Numbered from the stretch's first letter, positions 1 through 8,718 are shown. The stretch: DNA of 41,230 nt from UMGS1696 sp963642885 (GCA_963642885.1 CAVIJI010000014.1:1-41230), one strand, 5' to 3'. Translations and numbers: made by a program. Notes: generated from the letters alone by a model not told the origin.

Positions 1-225
1 GTGTAATGTCGTCCGCGGAGCGGTGTTGCCGTCTCGAATCACTCCTATATCGACATTTGTGCAACGGCTTCGACGAGTCTGCTTGTTAATATTTTGTTCG
101 TTTTTATGTACCTGTTTATTTTATTATTATCTAATATATTTTTACTTTTTGTTGCTTTTGACAGCGTGGTAAAACCGACATCGGAGGGCCGTATTTTCAC
201 CGTAAGGTGACCTTACGGTGTGCAG
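1..225. other. Window-edge segment without a recognised gene
   Basis: I recognise no gene here. The middle (about 85-165) is AT-rich and looks intergenic. A perfect 10-bp stem with a three-base loop lies at 198-220 (CACCGTAAGG, TGA, CCTTACGGTG). A frame without stops runs from about 7 to 208 on the plus strand, but it has no start with a ribosome binding site and resembles no family I know. It could be the edge of a neighbouring gene or simply spacer. Confidence 0.4.
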
Positions 226-260
226 AAAAGGACTGCCGCATTACAAAATGCTGCAGTCCT
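226..260 (-). terminator. Rho-independent terminator of the gat operon
   Basis: On the minus strand a hairpin with arms AGGACTGC-GCATT (one mismatch, about 13 pairs, loop of roughly four bases) is followed by a TTTT run. It lies about 150 bp past the gatB stop codon and is the first good terminator in that direction, so it probably ends the nfo-gatCAB transcript. Confidence 0.65.
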
Positions 261-331
261 CGGAAAACGACAAAGTTCGATATTCGTTTTTTCGAATCGG
301 TTGGAAACACCGTGACATTTTTTTAAGGATA

Positions 332-408
332 CTCTGAATAAATCGGATTTTTGCGATAAAAGACTGAAATATAGGGGCTTTTACCGCAAAAATAACCTTA
401 AATCAGAG
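332..408. repeat. Miniature palindromic repeat, copy 1
   Basis: This 77-bp element is bounded by CTCTGA and TCAGAG. It has a strong inner inverted repeat (TTTTTGCGATAAAA against TTTTACCGCAAAAA). It starts 5 bp beyond the gatB stop codon. A second copy, the same except for about six substitutions and one indel, lies at 3290-3365 between gatC and gatA. The shared left extension GATA suggests the unit may begin at 329. The size and structure fit a MITE or REP-like element. It encodes nothing visible. Confidence 0.8.
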
Positions 409-413
409 GATTC

Positions 414-1835
414 TTATAATTCGTTTATTTTTTCCGTGATTATTTTTTCCGTGATTATCGGGTCGGCTGTTCCGTGACTAATCTTCATAACATATCCGAG
501 AACGGTTTTCAAGGCGTTCTTTTTTCCCTTTTTATAATCCGAAACCGCTTTTTCATTCTCTCCGAGTGCAGTTATGACATATTTATTCAGCACGTCGTAA
601 TCCGTTATCTTCAGCATATTTTCCTTTTCCGCCAGAGCGGACGGAGATATACCGTACTCCTTGACGAGATGAATAAGGCGTTTGGCGTTACCGCTAACAA
701 TCTTACCCGAGCCGTACAGCTCGGCGATTTCGGCTAATGCTTCCGACTGAATATACTCTTCACCGCTTTCCGACAGCGACGGCAGAATCTCCGAAACAAA
801 CAAATTGGCTGTCTCTTTTTTATATTCGGTCAATGCCGCCGTTTTCATAAAATATTCCGTATTGGCGCGGCTCGACGTTACAAGGTAAGCGTCATCGAAT
901 TTCATACCGTACTTTGTCAGCTCCGCAGCAGCGTCATCCGGCAGCAGAGGCAAGCTCTTTCTTACACTGTCGATATATTCATCGGTTATTATTATCGGCG
1001 GAATGTTCGGTTCGGTAAAATAGCGGTAATCGATTGCTTTTTCCTTATCACGCATTTTTTCACATTTACCGCTGTCCTCGTTGAATCTGCGTGTTTCGGG
1101 AATCACATCGGCACCGCTGTCAAGCAGCGATATCTGACGCGATATTTCATCATCGATTGCTTTTCCGACATAGTTAATCGAATTTACGTTTTTGATTTCA
1201 CATTTTACTCCGTATTCCGTACTGTCCTCGGGCATCACGGAAACGTTAACATCGCATCTAAGGGAGCCCTCGTTCATTTTACAGTCGGAAACATCTATGT
1301 ACGACAGAATACGCCTTATCGATGTAAGATAGGCCTTAGCCTCGTCTGAAGTCCTTATATCGGGTTCACCGACTATCTCGATAAGCGGAACGCCCGCACG
1401 GTTATAATCGATAAACGTGTCGTTGTCACGATGAGTCAGCTTTCCCGCATCCTCTTCCATGTGAATATGATGAATGCGGATGGATTTCTTTTCACCGCCT
1501 ACGACAATCGGTACTGCACCGCCTTCGCATATGGGCTTTTCGTATTGTGTTATCTGGTATCCCTTGGGAAGGTCGGGATAAAAATAATTCTTTCTGTCAA
1601 ACCACGAACGATGATTTATCCGACAACCGAACGCAAGTCCCGCTCTCACCGCCAGCTCGACCTGTTTTTTTCCGAGAACCGGCAGTGCTCCGGGCATACC
1701 GAGACATACGGGACAGATATTTGTGTTCGGTTCGGCTCCGAATGTTGTTTTGCAGGAGCAGAATATTTTGGTTTCCGTTTTTAACTCAACATGTACCTCA
1801 AGTCCGATAACCGCGATATATTTTTTATCCGACAT
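414..1835 (-). CDS. gatB: Asp-tRNA(Asn)/Glu-tRNA(Gln) amidotransferase subunit B
   Basis: GatB is the tRNA-binding and kinase subunit of the GatCAB complex, which converts mischarged Glu-tRNA(Gln) or Asp-tRNA(Asn) to the correct aminoacyl-tRNA in the cytoplasm. The 473-residue product has the expected length and family motifs: IGLEVHVEL at the N-terminus, the zinc-site region with C-S-C-K and C-P-V-C-L-G near residues 27-45, DLPKGYQITQ near 90, and a C-terminal YqeY-like tail domain. The start lies inside the end of gatA (11-bp overlap), which indicates translational coupling. The last residues contain an in-frame doubled IITEK, caused by a 15-bp direct repeat at 427-456. Function is firmly supported by family resemblance and by the neighbouring gatA and gatC. 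Confidence 0.97.
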   Translation of the reverse strand: MSDKKYIAVIGLEVHVELKTETKIFCSCKTTFGAEPNTNICPVCLGMPGALPVLGKKQVELAVRAGLAFGCRINHRSWFDRKNYFYPDLPKGYQITQYEKPICEGGAVPIVVGGEKKSIRIHHIHMEEDAGKLTHRDNDTFIDYNRAGVPLIEIVGEPDIRTSDEAKAYLTSIRRILSYIDVSDCKMNEGSLRCDVNVSVMPEDSTEYGVKCEIKNVNSINYVGKAIDDEISRQISLLDSGADVIPETRRFNEDSGKCEKMRDKEKAIDYRYFTEPNIPPIIITDEYIDSVRKSLPLLPDDAAAELTKYGMKFDDAYLVTSSRANTEYFMKTAALTEYKKETANLFVSEILPSLSESGEEYIQSEALAEIAELYGSGKIVSGNAKRLIHLVKEYGISPSALAEKENMLKITDYDVLNKYVITALGENEKAVSDYKKGKKNALKTVLGYVMKISHGTADPIITEKIITEKINEL

Positions 1836-3273
1836 TTTTTACCTCCGAACTCACGTAAGCACTCATTTCGGATTCCAATATATAAGCGACCGAAAACAGC
1901 AGCTTGTCACAATTTCTCGCAGCCATAAGCGATATACCGCACGGCAATATTCCGTTTCCTCCGCTCGGCAGCTGCAGTGCGGGAATACCCGTCAAATTAG
2001 CGAAAACGGTAAACATGTCACTGGCATAGAGCTTTGTGGGATCGGTATCGAAGCTCCCCAATTTAAATGCACATCCCGCGGCGGTGGGAAGCATAATTAT
2101 ATCATATTTTTCAAACAGTTTATCCGCTTCACCGCAGATTTTGCTTCGTATTCCCTTTATACCCGCGAAATAGTTTCCTCCGTGTGATTCCGAAAGAGCA
2201 TAACAACCGGATATGATTCTTCTTTTAACCTCGTCACCGAAGCCCTCGGCACGTGAATTTCGCATAATCTCGCGGTAATCGTCTCCGTCTGCGTGATATC
2301 CGTACTTTATACCGTCATATCTCGACAGATTCGACGAGCATTCCGCCTGAGATATTACCATGTACGCTCCGAGAGTTTCCTCACCCGACGGCAATACAAC
2401 ACGTTCCACGTGTGCTCCGAGCCGCTCGGCTATCCTTGCGGCACGCAGTGTAGCCGCTGTAACCGCCTCGTCGCAGTATTTCTCGAATCCGTCCATAAGT
2501 CCGATTCTAAGCTCCGCGATACCGTATTTCTTTTTTATCGCGTTTGTGAACTCTCCGCGATAATCATCCCGTGACGTTGACGTCATGTCGCGAACATCAT
2601 GTCCCGCCATATTTTCAAGGACAAGCGCACAATCATAAACATCCCGTGTAATAGGACAAACGGTATCGAGAGAAGACGCGAGCTCCGTTACACCGTAACG
2701 CGAAATAAGGCCGTATGTCGGCTTGATTGATACAACTCCGCAAAAGGCGGACGGCTGTCTTGCGCTTCCGCCGGTATCGGTACCTATAGCCCACGGAGAT
2801 GAACGTGCCTTAACCGATGCCGCCGATCCTCCGGATGATCCCCCTGCAGAGTATTCATATGCTATCGGGTTATGTGTTGCACCTGCAATCGATTTTTCGC
2901 AGCTTGAGCCCATTGCAAATTCATCGAGATTTGCTTTTCCTATTACTATTCCGCCCATTTTCTCGACAACTGATGCCGTATAAGACGGTGTGAAATTCTC
3001 AAGCATACGCGAGGCACAGGTCATTTTAACTCCGCTGTACGCGATATTATCCTTAAGTGCAAACGGTATCTTTTTTATTGCGGGTAAATCTTCTTTATCC
3101 GCCTTGTCTGCGGCAGCTAAAGCTTTTTCGGGGCAAAGCGTGATAAAAGCATTAATGTCATTTTCAGTTTCGTTCGCTCTTTCAAGATATGCTTCCGTAA
3201 TCTCACGCGATGTAATCTCACGTTTATCCAGCTTTTCAACGAGCGACGCAATCGATAATTCAGTTATTTTCAT
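1825..3273 (-). CDS. gatA: Asp/Glu-tRNA amidotransferase subunit A (amidase)
   Basis: GatA is the glutaminase subunit of GatCAB and supplies ammonia for tRNA-dependent transamidation. The 482-residue product carries the amidase signature: the Lys of the Ser-cisSer-Lys triad is in FALKDNIAY near residue 74, and the serines lie in SAGGSSGGSAASV and TDTGGSARQP near residues 145-175. An upstream TTG would give three more residues (start 3282). I chose the ATG at 3273 because GAGG sits just upstream at correct spacing and the TTG would overlap that site. The gene follows gatC with a 107-bp gap that is mostly filled by the second palindromic repeat, and it overlaps gatB by 11 bp. Confidence 0.96.
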   Translation of the reverse strand: MKITELSIASLVEKLDKREITSREITEAYLERANETENDINAFITLCPEKALAAADKADKEDLPAIKKIPFALKDNIAYSGVKMTCASRMLENFTPSYTASVVEKMGGIVIGKANLDEFAMGSSCEKSIAGATHNPIAYEYSAGGSSGGSAASVKARSSPWAIGTDTGGSARQPSAFCGVVSIKPTYGLISRYGVTELASSLDTVCPITRDVYDCALVLENMAGHDVRDMTSTSRDDYRGEFTNAIKKKYGIAELRIGLMDGFEKYCDEAVTAATLRAARIAERLGAHVERVVLPSGEETLGAYMVISQAECSSNLSRYDGIKYGYHADGDDYREIMRNSRAEGFGDEVKRRIISGCYALSESHGGNYFAGIKGIRSKICGEADKLFEKYDIIMLPTAAGCAFKLGSFDTDPTKLYASDMFTVFANLTGIPALQLPSGGNGILPCGISLMAARNCDKLLFSVAYILESEMSAYVSSEVKNVG

Positions 3274-3289
3274 TTTCCTCAATTCGATA

Positions 3290-3365
3290 CTCTGAATAAA
3301 TCGGATTTTTGCGATAAAAAGTGAAATATAGAGGCTTTTATCGCAAAAGCAACCTTAAATCAGAG
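3290..3365. repeat. Miniature palindromic repeat, copy 2
   Basis: This 76-bp copy has the same CTCTGA...TCAGAG boundaries and inner inverted repeat as the element at 332-408, in the same orientation. Its inner arms are fully complementary (GCGATAAAA against TTTTATCGC). It lies inside the gat operon, 15 bp past the gatC stop and a few bases upstream of the gatA ribosome binding site, so it is almost certainly transcribed. Confidence 0.8.
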
Positions 3366-3380
3366 ACTTTCCAAATCTTC

Positions 3381-3665
3381 TCAAACCACACGCGGTACCT
3401 TGTTATACGGTTTTGTATAACCCGAGGCTCCGCTCAACAATTCCGAATTTCCGCTGTGTCCGTCATCACATCTCAGCTTATCGGGCGTCTCCGAATCAAG
3501 CATTTCCGGGCCGAGTGTTTCCCTGTTTGCCGTAGGTGAAATCGCATTTATGGTATTTCTGATTTTTATGATATCCTCGCTCATCCTGCTTCCGTCATCC
3601 GCTTTAAGCATCATGGTTTCCGCAAGGTGCGAAAAAACATCACTCTCTTTTTTCGTATCGATCAT
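3381..3665 (-). CDS. gatC: Asp/Glu-tRNA amidotransferase subunit C
   Basis: GatC is the small scaffold subunit that holds GatA and GatB together. The 94-residue product is short and poorly conserved, as usual for the family. It has the N-terminal helical part (FSHLAETMML), the central region with PTANRETLGPEML, and the typical C-terminal ending NKVPRVV. The ribosome binding site GGAGAGG precedes the ATG at 3665. It starts 35 bp after nfo and is first of the three gat genes. The identification rests on length, the terminal motif and position ahead of gatA-gatB. Confidence 0.9.
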   Translation of the reverse strand: MIDTKKESDVFSHLAETMMLKADDGSRMSEDIIKIRNTINAISPTANRETLGPEMLDSETPDKLRCDDGHSGNSELLSGASGYTKPYNKVPRVV

Positions 3666-3700
3666 ATTCCTCTCCTCGAAAATGTATCCGAATGTCGTTC

Positions 3701-4540
3701 TTATATACGGCGACGCTTCTTCAATAATTCTATCTCACTCGCATAACCGTCAAGGTCATTCGGGGTTTCGAGATAGAACGGAAGCGATGCCAGCTTCGGG
3801 TGATTGATTATTTCGGTTATTGTATCGAGTCCGATAGTTCCCTCTCCGATTTTAGCGTGACGGTCCTTGTGAGAGCCTCGCTCATTTACGGAATCATTAA
3901 GATGTATCGCACGAAGTCTTTCATGCCCTATTATACGGTCAAATTCTCCGAGAAGAGAATCGAGATCTGTTAAATCATATCCCGCGTCATTCACATGACA
4001 AGTGTCAAGACAAACACCGAGGTTATCGGCAAGTGAAGACGGAACCCTATCGATTATCATGGCAAGTTCTTCGAATGAACGTCCGATTTCGGTTCCTTTT
4101 CCCGCCATAGTTTCGAGCAGTACAGTGGTTTTCATTCCGCTCCATAAAACCTCCGAAAGCATATCCGAAATATACGCAATTCCTGTCTCAACACCTTGTT
4201 TGACGTGACATCCCGGATGGAAATTATACATAGTTCCCGGTAAGCTCTCGAGAAATTCGAGCTCACTGCGCATTGACTGACGTGAGTAGTCTCTTACGCT
4301 CTCATCGGCAGAGCATGGATTATATGTATACGGGGCGTGTGCAAGCGGCATCGAATATCCGTTATCCGCGAGAAACGTCACGAGTGCGGAAACATCCTCC
4401 GGATCTGCGGGTTTATTTACTTTACCTCCCTTGGGATTCTTGGTAAAAAACTGAAACGTATTTCCGCCGACAGATGCCATTCGCTTACCCATATCCAAAT
4501 AACCGCCTTCCGTGGACAGGTGACACCCGATAATAAACAT
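3701..4540 (-). CDS. nfo: Endonuclease IV (AP endonuclease)
   Basis: This is a class II AP endonuclease that cuts 5' of abasic sites in base-excision repair, using a three-metal zinc centre in a TIM barrel. The 279-residue product has the family length. Visible metal-site motifs are GCHLSTEGG at the N-terminus, NFHPG, LLETMAGKG, CLDTCH, HLNDS and the RHAKIGEG signature. The reading frame is open upstream to 4594 with other ATGs. I chose the ATG at 4540 because it begins at the conserved MFIIGCHLS and has an AAAGGA site about 9-10 bases upstream. It is separated from mltG by a hairpin and followed closely by gatC. Confidence 0.95.
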   Translation of the reverse strand: MFIIGCHLSTEGGYLDMGKRMASVGGNTFQFFTKNPKGGKVNKPADPEDVSALVTFLADNGYSMPLAHAPYTYNPCSADESVRDYSRQSMRSELEFLESLPGTMYNFHPGCHVKQGVETGIAYISDMLSEVLWSGMKTTVLLETMAGKGTEIGRSFEELAMIIDRVPSSLADNLGVCLDTCHVNDAGYDLTDLDSLLGEFDRIIGHERLRAIHLNDSVNERGSHKDRHAKIGEGTIGLDTITEIINHPKLASLPFYLETPNDLDGYASEIELLKKRRRI

Positions 4541-4596
4541 AGACCTACATCCTTTCATGACTGTAACTGTATAGCCGTTTGTGCATAAACGCAACT

Positions 4597-4630
4597 AAAG
4601 AGAAGAATGTCGTGCGACATCCTCCTCTTT
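4597..4630 (-). terminator. Probable terminator after mltG
   Basis: A long, nearly perfect inverted repeat (AAAGAG-AG-ATGTCG against its complement, two mismatches, small loop) lies between mltG and nfo. The trailing T-run on the minus strand is short (TTTAGTT), so termination may be partial. Confidence 0.5.
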
Positions 4631-4674
4631 GGTTTTCGGCAATAACCGTACCGCTCCGTTACCGAGGTAATTTA

Positions 4675-6441
4675 TCAGTTTTGCGGTACATCTCCTGTGG
4701 TTTGCTGTTCTGTTGTTTCGTTTCTGAACTCCTCTATATACGCATCATGCTGTGCTTTTGTCTCAGAGAAGTATGTTGTTCCTTTGTTTGCTACAAAGTA
4801 GTAGTAATTTGTCGTCTGCGGAGACAAAGCCGCCAGCATAGCACTCGCCGACGGATTGGCTATAGGTCCCGGCGGAAGTCCTTCGTACAGATACGTATTA
4901 TACGGAGTATCGTATTGAAGATCGCTTGCGGTTAGTGTTATTTTCTCACCCGATTCGTGTCTCAGAATATAGAGAACCGTAGCATCGCTTTCGAGTTTCG
5001 GGAAATTCCATTTATTATTGAGTCTGTTATGGAAAACCGATGAAACAAGGAAGAATTCCGAAGGCGATGCGGCTTCTTTTTCAATCATAGACGCCAGAGT
5101 AATCATTTCATCAACCGTATAACCGAACTCGGCGCATTGATTACGGTATTCCTTCGTGAATATCTGAGAAAATCTCTTCAGCATTTTACCGATAACCGTA
5201 ACCTCGCTTGTGGATGAGTAGAATTGATACGTATCCGGAAACAGATATCCGTCGAGACGATAAACTCTGTTCTCCATACGACCGCTTTCTTCCATCTCGT
5301 CTATAAACCAGTAATCGAAATCATAGTTCTGTATAACGTCGATAAAACCTTCTCTCGTACCTATACCGTACTGATTTACAAACAAGTCTATGATTTCATC
5401 AGTAGTATAACCTTCGGGAATGGTAACATCGATGGTGGAATAAACTATCTTCTCTTTGAATTCCGCAAGAAGCGTTTCGTAATTCATCATACCGTTTACG
5501 GTATAGGTACCGGCGAGAAACTCACCGTCATCCTTTTTGTAAACCGCGAAAAGCTTGAATATTTCCGGATATTTAATTATATCGTTCTCATACAGAATCT
5601 GTGATACCTGATCAAGCGTCGCATATTCCGGAATGGTCACCTCGACATTCTCATCGGATTTTACAAATGAGAAAACGTCGTTTCCGACTTTGATAATGCT
5701 TATCGCGATAAAAATCGAAACGGTAATGACAAAAATAATGTATACGATAGCTTTAACGATACTTATAACGGTGTTGCCGCCCTCGTCTCCGCCTTTTTGC
5801 TTCTTTTCTTTTTGATTCTTATCAGGCGTTTTTCGATTAATATCGTTCTTCACGGAAATATTCACGGTTTTCGATAGATTACCCGAAACGTTTTTCGGGG
5901 CGACAGTGTTCGAAATCGCTCTCGATACCGTCGTTTTATCGGAATTTTTATCGACTGCTCGCTCTGCCGATACAGAATTTCTCGGCTGAACGGCGGTTGT
6001 ACCGTTCACTGTACGCTGCTGCCTTTGCGCAGGCATCGGCTGGTTTGTCCTTACGGTGTTTACATGAGCATCGGATGCGGACTGACGAACAGTGCGCTCG
6101 TTAACAGCGTGCTCGTTGTTCGATTCGGCATGCACCGTACTTCTTGCCGTATGCACGTTCTGCGGCACCGATTGTCTGCTCACGCCTCTTTCTCCGTTCT
6201 GTACGGGTCTCTGCTGTGTCGACGGATTTCTCTGCTGTCTGTTTTGAACGGAAGTACCGCCCGCATCTCTGTCAGACAAAATTTTTCCTTTTGAATTCGC
6301 GACTCTGTTTTTTTCCGAAAGCGCGGATTCGTTATTCGAATTTATCACGTTCTTCATACCGTCGGCAGAGTGATTTCGAACGCTGAACGTACGTGTTTCT
6401 CCGAGGTTCTCGTTATTATTATTTAAATCCGTAGATATCAC
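4675..6441 (-). CDS. mltG: Endolytic murein transglycosylase MltG
   Basis: MltG is a membrane-anchored lytic transglycosylase (YceG family) that cuts nascent glycan strands and helps set their length. The 588-residue protein has three parts. A ~220-residue cytoplasmic N-terminus is very rich in Asn, Gln, Arg and Ser. One membrane helix lies at about 222-250. The extracellular part has a LysM-like segment (VTIPEYATLDQVSQIL, VTIPEGYTTDEIIDLF) and the YceG catalytic domain with SMIEKEA, which contains the catalytic Glu, and NRLNNKW. The long N-terminal extension makes it far larger than the usual ~340 residues. The start is uncertain: the GTG at 6441 has only a weak upstream site, and an in-frame ATG lies 28 codons later. 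It closes an operon with the CPBP protease and the cyclo-ligase. Confidence 0.93.
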   Translation of the reverse strand: MISTDLNNNNENLGETRTFSVRNHSADGMKNVINSNNESALSEKNRVANSKGKILSDRDAGGTSVQNRQQRNPSTQQRPVQNGERGVSRQSVPQNVHTARSTVHAESNNEHAVNERTVRQSASDAHVNTVRTNQPMPAQRQQRTVNGTTAVQPRNSVSAERAVDKNSDKTTVSRAISNTVAPKNVSGNLSKTVNISVKNDINRKTPDKNQKEKKQKGGDEGGNTVISIVKAIVYIIFVITVSIFIAISIIKVGNDVFSFVKSDENVEVTIPEYATLDQVSQILYENDIIKYPEIFKLFAVYKKDDGEFLAGTYTVNGMMNYETLLAEFKEKIVYSTIDVTIPEGYTTDEIIDLFVNQYGIGTREGFIDVIQNYDFDYWFIDEMEESGRMENRVYRLDGYLFPDTYQFYSSTSEVTVIGKMLKRFSQIFTKEYRNQCAEFGYTVDEMITLASMIEKEAASPSEFFLVSSVFHNRLNNKWNFPKLESDATVLYILRHESGEKITLTASDLQYDTPYNTYLYEGLPPGPIANPSASAMLAALSPQTTNYYYFVANKGTTYFSETKAQHDAYIEEFRNETTEQQTTGDVPQN

Positions 6442-6459
6442 CTCATTTCACGGATTCCG

Positions 6460-7410
6460 CTATGTCATCGATGCGACAATGAAAATAATGACCGCAATCA
6501 AAAATGTCGGAGTAAAAAATGCTTCCGCGATATTTCTGAAAACACTGCTTTTTTTCGAAGGCAGATAGTCTGATTGTACATTTTCTTCGGAATATGTTTT
6601 ATACAGTGACTGTGCTTCGTAGCACATAAGCATTGCAGAAATAATCGCCACCGCTCCGATGATAATTACAAATAAAACGAAGCTTACATTTTGTTTATCC
6701 GCAATATGAATCACAAATTTTTCCGACAGCAGCACAAACGCGTTGTTAATCGCATGTGCCGTAGCCGACGCAAACACGGAACGTGTCGCATACATACACA
6801 TTGTAAGAACAAAACCCGAAAACAAATACACGGGAAATCTTTCAAGTGAAAAATGCGACATCGCAAATACGAGTGAATTCATGATGAGCGCAATACCGAC
6901 ACCGTATTCTTCATATTCGGCCGCTATTACTCCTCGGAAAAGATACTCCTCGGTAATCGCAGGCAAAATAGCGAAAGCGATTATGAGATACAGTACATCG
7001 AAAAATCTCCCGTTCATCGCGAATGATGCATATGTCTGTGCCGAGCTGTTTGTAAATCCTTCGGGGAACACCATATACATGGCTATACTCAGAAGAGTCA
7101 CGCCGCATAACAGAAAAATCGTTGTGTGTATTACATATAAAATCGACGAGGGTGCGTAAGGACGCACTCTTGTGCGCAATCCGAATTCCTTTCCGCGAAG
7201 CCGTGTATAAAACAAGGCAGGAAGTGCATATGTCAGTATCTGTATAATCAATACCGCGAGGTACGGATTATCATTCATTCCGAGAGCTTCCTCCGACAAA
7301 AAGCGGGATGACAATATTAAAGCATAGACTGTTATCACCAAAAGCGGCGTAAACATTGCAGCATTATATGTGCTCCGCATGTTTTTGCGGTTTGTTGTTT
7401 CGGAATTCAA
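6460..7410 (-). CDS. CPBP family intramembrane glutamic protease
   Basis: This is a polytopic membrane protein of the CPBP (CAAX protease/Abi) family. These proteins include intramembrane endopeptidases and proteins of unknown substrate. The 316-residue product has about eight hydrophobic segments. The family motifs are present: EEYLFRG (the EExxxR motif with the catalytic Glu pair) near residue 155, MSHFSLER near 185, and TAHAINNAF near 217. The frame starts at a TTG (7410) with AAAGG eight bases upstream. An ATG ten codons downstream is an alternative. It lies 3 bp after the cyclo-ligase stop and 18 bp before mltG. The substrate cannot be read from the sequence. Confidence 0.88.
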   Translation of the reverse strand: MNSETTNRKNMRSTYNAAMFTPLLVITVYALILSSRFLSEEALGMNDNPYLAVLIIQILTYALPALFYTRLRGKEFGLRTRVRPYAPSSILYVIHTTIFLLCGVTLLSIAMYMVFPEGFTNSSAQTYASFAMNGRFFDVLYLIIAFAILPAITEEYLFRGVIAAEYEEYGVGIALIMNSLVFAMSHFSLERFPVYLFSGFVLTMCMYATRSVFASATAHAINNAFVLLSEKFVIHIADKQNVSFVLFVIIIGAVAIISAMLMCYEAQSLYKTYSEENVQSDYLPSKKSSVFRNIAEAFFTPTFLIAVIIFIVASMT

Positions 7411-7413
7411 AAG

Positions 7414-8022
7414 TTAAACCTTTCCGGAGCGTGTCTTTTTTACATCCTTAGTGACACGAACGCCCTTTTCGGTAAGCAGAATATCAACGGATACGTCAAA
7501 TCTTCCTCTCGGTACCTCCGGAAGAATATAATCCGAGTAAACGACACCTATTGTGCATCCGGAAAACTCGGAAAGATATCTGTCATAAAAGCCTTTTCCG
7601 TAGCCGAGACGATAGCCAGCCTTGTCGTAAACCAAACCGGGGACAAAGCACACAGCTCCGGCGGTTTCGTTCTTAACGTCATATATGGGTGTATCCTCAG
7701 ACGGCTCGGATATACCGTATGCATCCGGAGACAGCTCATCCAATGACGAAACGATGTGATATTTCATGGTATGCGTCTTCTTGTCGCAGCGCGGGAAACA
7801 TATCTTTTTACCTTTTTTCAGTGCCGATTCCGCAATCAAAGAAACATCTATTTCATCAGCCTGAGCTGCATAGAGAAGCACGTACTCGGCATATCTGAAG
7901 CTGACAAGATTTTCCACAGCCTGACATATAGCGTTATCACGTGCGAATTTTTCTTCCTGAGGCATAGCACGCCTCAGCGCTTTATATTCTTCTCTTATAT
8001 CGTCTTTTTGCTTTTTAATCAT
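7414..8022 (-). CDS. 5-formyltetrahydrofolate cyclo-ligase
   Basis: This enzyme converts 5-formyl-THF to 5,10-methenyl-THF with ATP and so returns a storage folate to one-carbon metabolism. The 202-residue product has the family length and motifs: KKGKKICFPR in the middle, FVPGLVYDKAGYRLGYGKGFYDRYL (given here in parts: FVPGLVYD, GYRLGYGKGFYDRYL) near residues 130-155, and the terminal DVLLTEKG-like segment. The frame is open further upstream, but the ATG at 8022 overlaps the stop of the preceding gene in an ATGA quadruplet. This start gives the typical N-terminus and implies translational coupling. Confidence 0.94.
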   Translation of the reverse strand: MIKKQKDDIREEYKALRRAMPQEEKFARDNAICQAVENLVSFRYAEYVLLYAAQADEIDVSLIAESALKKGKKICFPRCDKKTHTMKYHIVSSLDELSPDAYGISEPSEDTPIYDVKNETAGAVCFVPGLVYDKAGYRLGYGKGFYDRYLSEFSGCTIGVVYSDYILPEVPRGRFDVSVDILLTEKGVRVTKDVKKTRSGKV

Positions 8023-8567
8023 TTTGCAAGTACACCGACGCCGAGCTTTTCGGCTGCGTCTTCTCCTTTCATAAGTCTGCAAAGCTCAAGTGAAAACTCA
8101 AGTGCCGCACCCATTCCGCATGAAGTAACAACATGTCCGTCACTTTCGACTCTGCCGCCCGTAACATTCGCTCCTTCGAGATACTTTTCGAATCCGGGAT
8201 AGCATGTCGCTCTCTTGCCCTTTAAAAATCCGCGCTTTCCGAGAATCATGGGCGCAGCGCAAATCGCGGCAAGATATGCGCCGTTTTCGGCCGCGCTTCT
8301 AATATAAGCATCTACCGATTTATTTTTATCGAGATTGTCCGCACCCGGCATTCCTCCGGGCAGGATAACCATTTCCGCGGATGAAGCCGTATTCTCCGCT
8401 TCCTTCAGGGTCATGTCGGCGTTCACGACAATATCGTGTGCGCCTACCACCGAGTTGGTTTTATTAACGGATACGCACTTTACGTCGCATCCCGCTCTTC
8501 TGAGAATATCTACAGGCGTCAATGCTTCGATTTCCTCGAAACCGTCTGCCAAAAAAACAGTAATCAT
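8019..8567 (-). CDS. DJ-1/PfpI family protein
   Basis: This is a class I glutamine amidotransferase-like protein of the DJ-1/ThiJ/YajL group, probably a cytoplasmic stress or glyoxal-related protein. Family members have been described as deglycases, glyoxalases or chaperones. The 182-residue product shows FLADGFEEIEA at the N-terminus, with the Glu that pairs with the nucleophile, and VILPGGMPGADNL. The nucleophile elbow is AAICAAPMIL with Cys near residue 104, and TCYPGFE follows. The ribosome binding site GGAGG precedes the ATG. It heads the operon with the cyclo-ligase, CPBP protease and mltG. The precise reaction cannot be assigned. Confidence 0.9.
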   Translation of the reverse strand: MITVFLADGFEEIEALTPVDILRRAGCDVKCVSVNKTNSVVGAHDIVVNADMTLKEAENTASSAEMVILPGGMPGADNLDKNKSVDAYIRSAAENGAYLAAICAAPMILGKRGFLKGKRATCYPGFEKYLEGANVTGGRVESDGHVVTSCGMGAALEFSLELCRLMKGEDAAEKLGVGVLAK

Positions 8568-8606
8568 AACTTACCTCCATAGGTATCCGATTATGTGATA
8601 GTATAC

Positions 8607-8641
8607 ATTATAGCATTATAAAACGAAAAAGCGGTTAACAA
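8607..8641 (-). promoter_or_regulatory. Putative promoter of the DJ-1 operon
   Basis: On the minus strand two TATAAT boxes lie three bases apart (8607-8612 and 8615-8620). The best -35 match is TTGTTA at 8636-8641, with a short 15-base spacer to the nearer box. The position, 40-75 bp upstream of the DJ-1 gene, is right, but the -35 is weak. Confidence 0.45.
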
Positions 8642-8718
8642 TCCATAAACATTAAATGTTTTTTTCAGATTACCGTGATATGTTATCTCGCATTTTTCGA
8701 TTGTAGCCAGCCGGGAGT

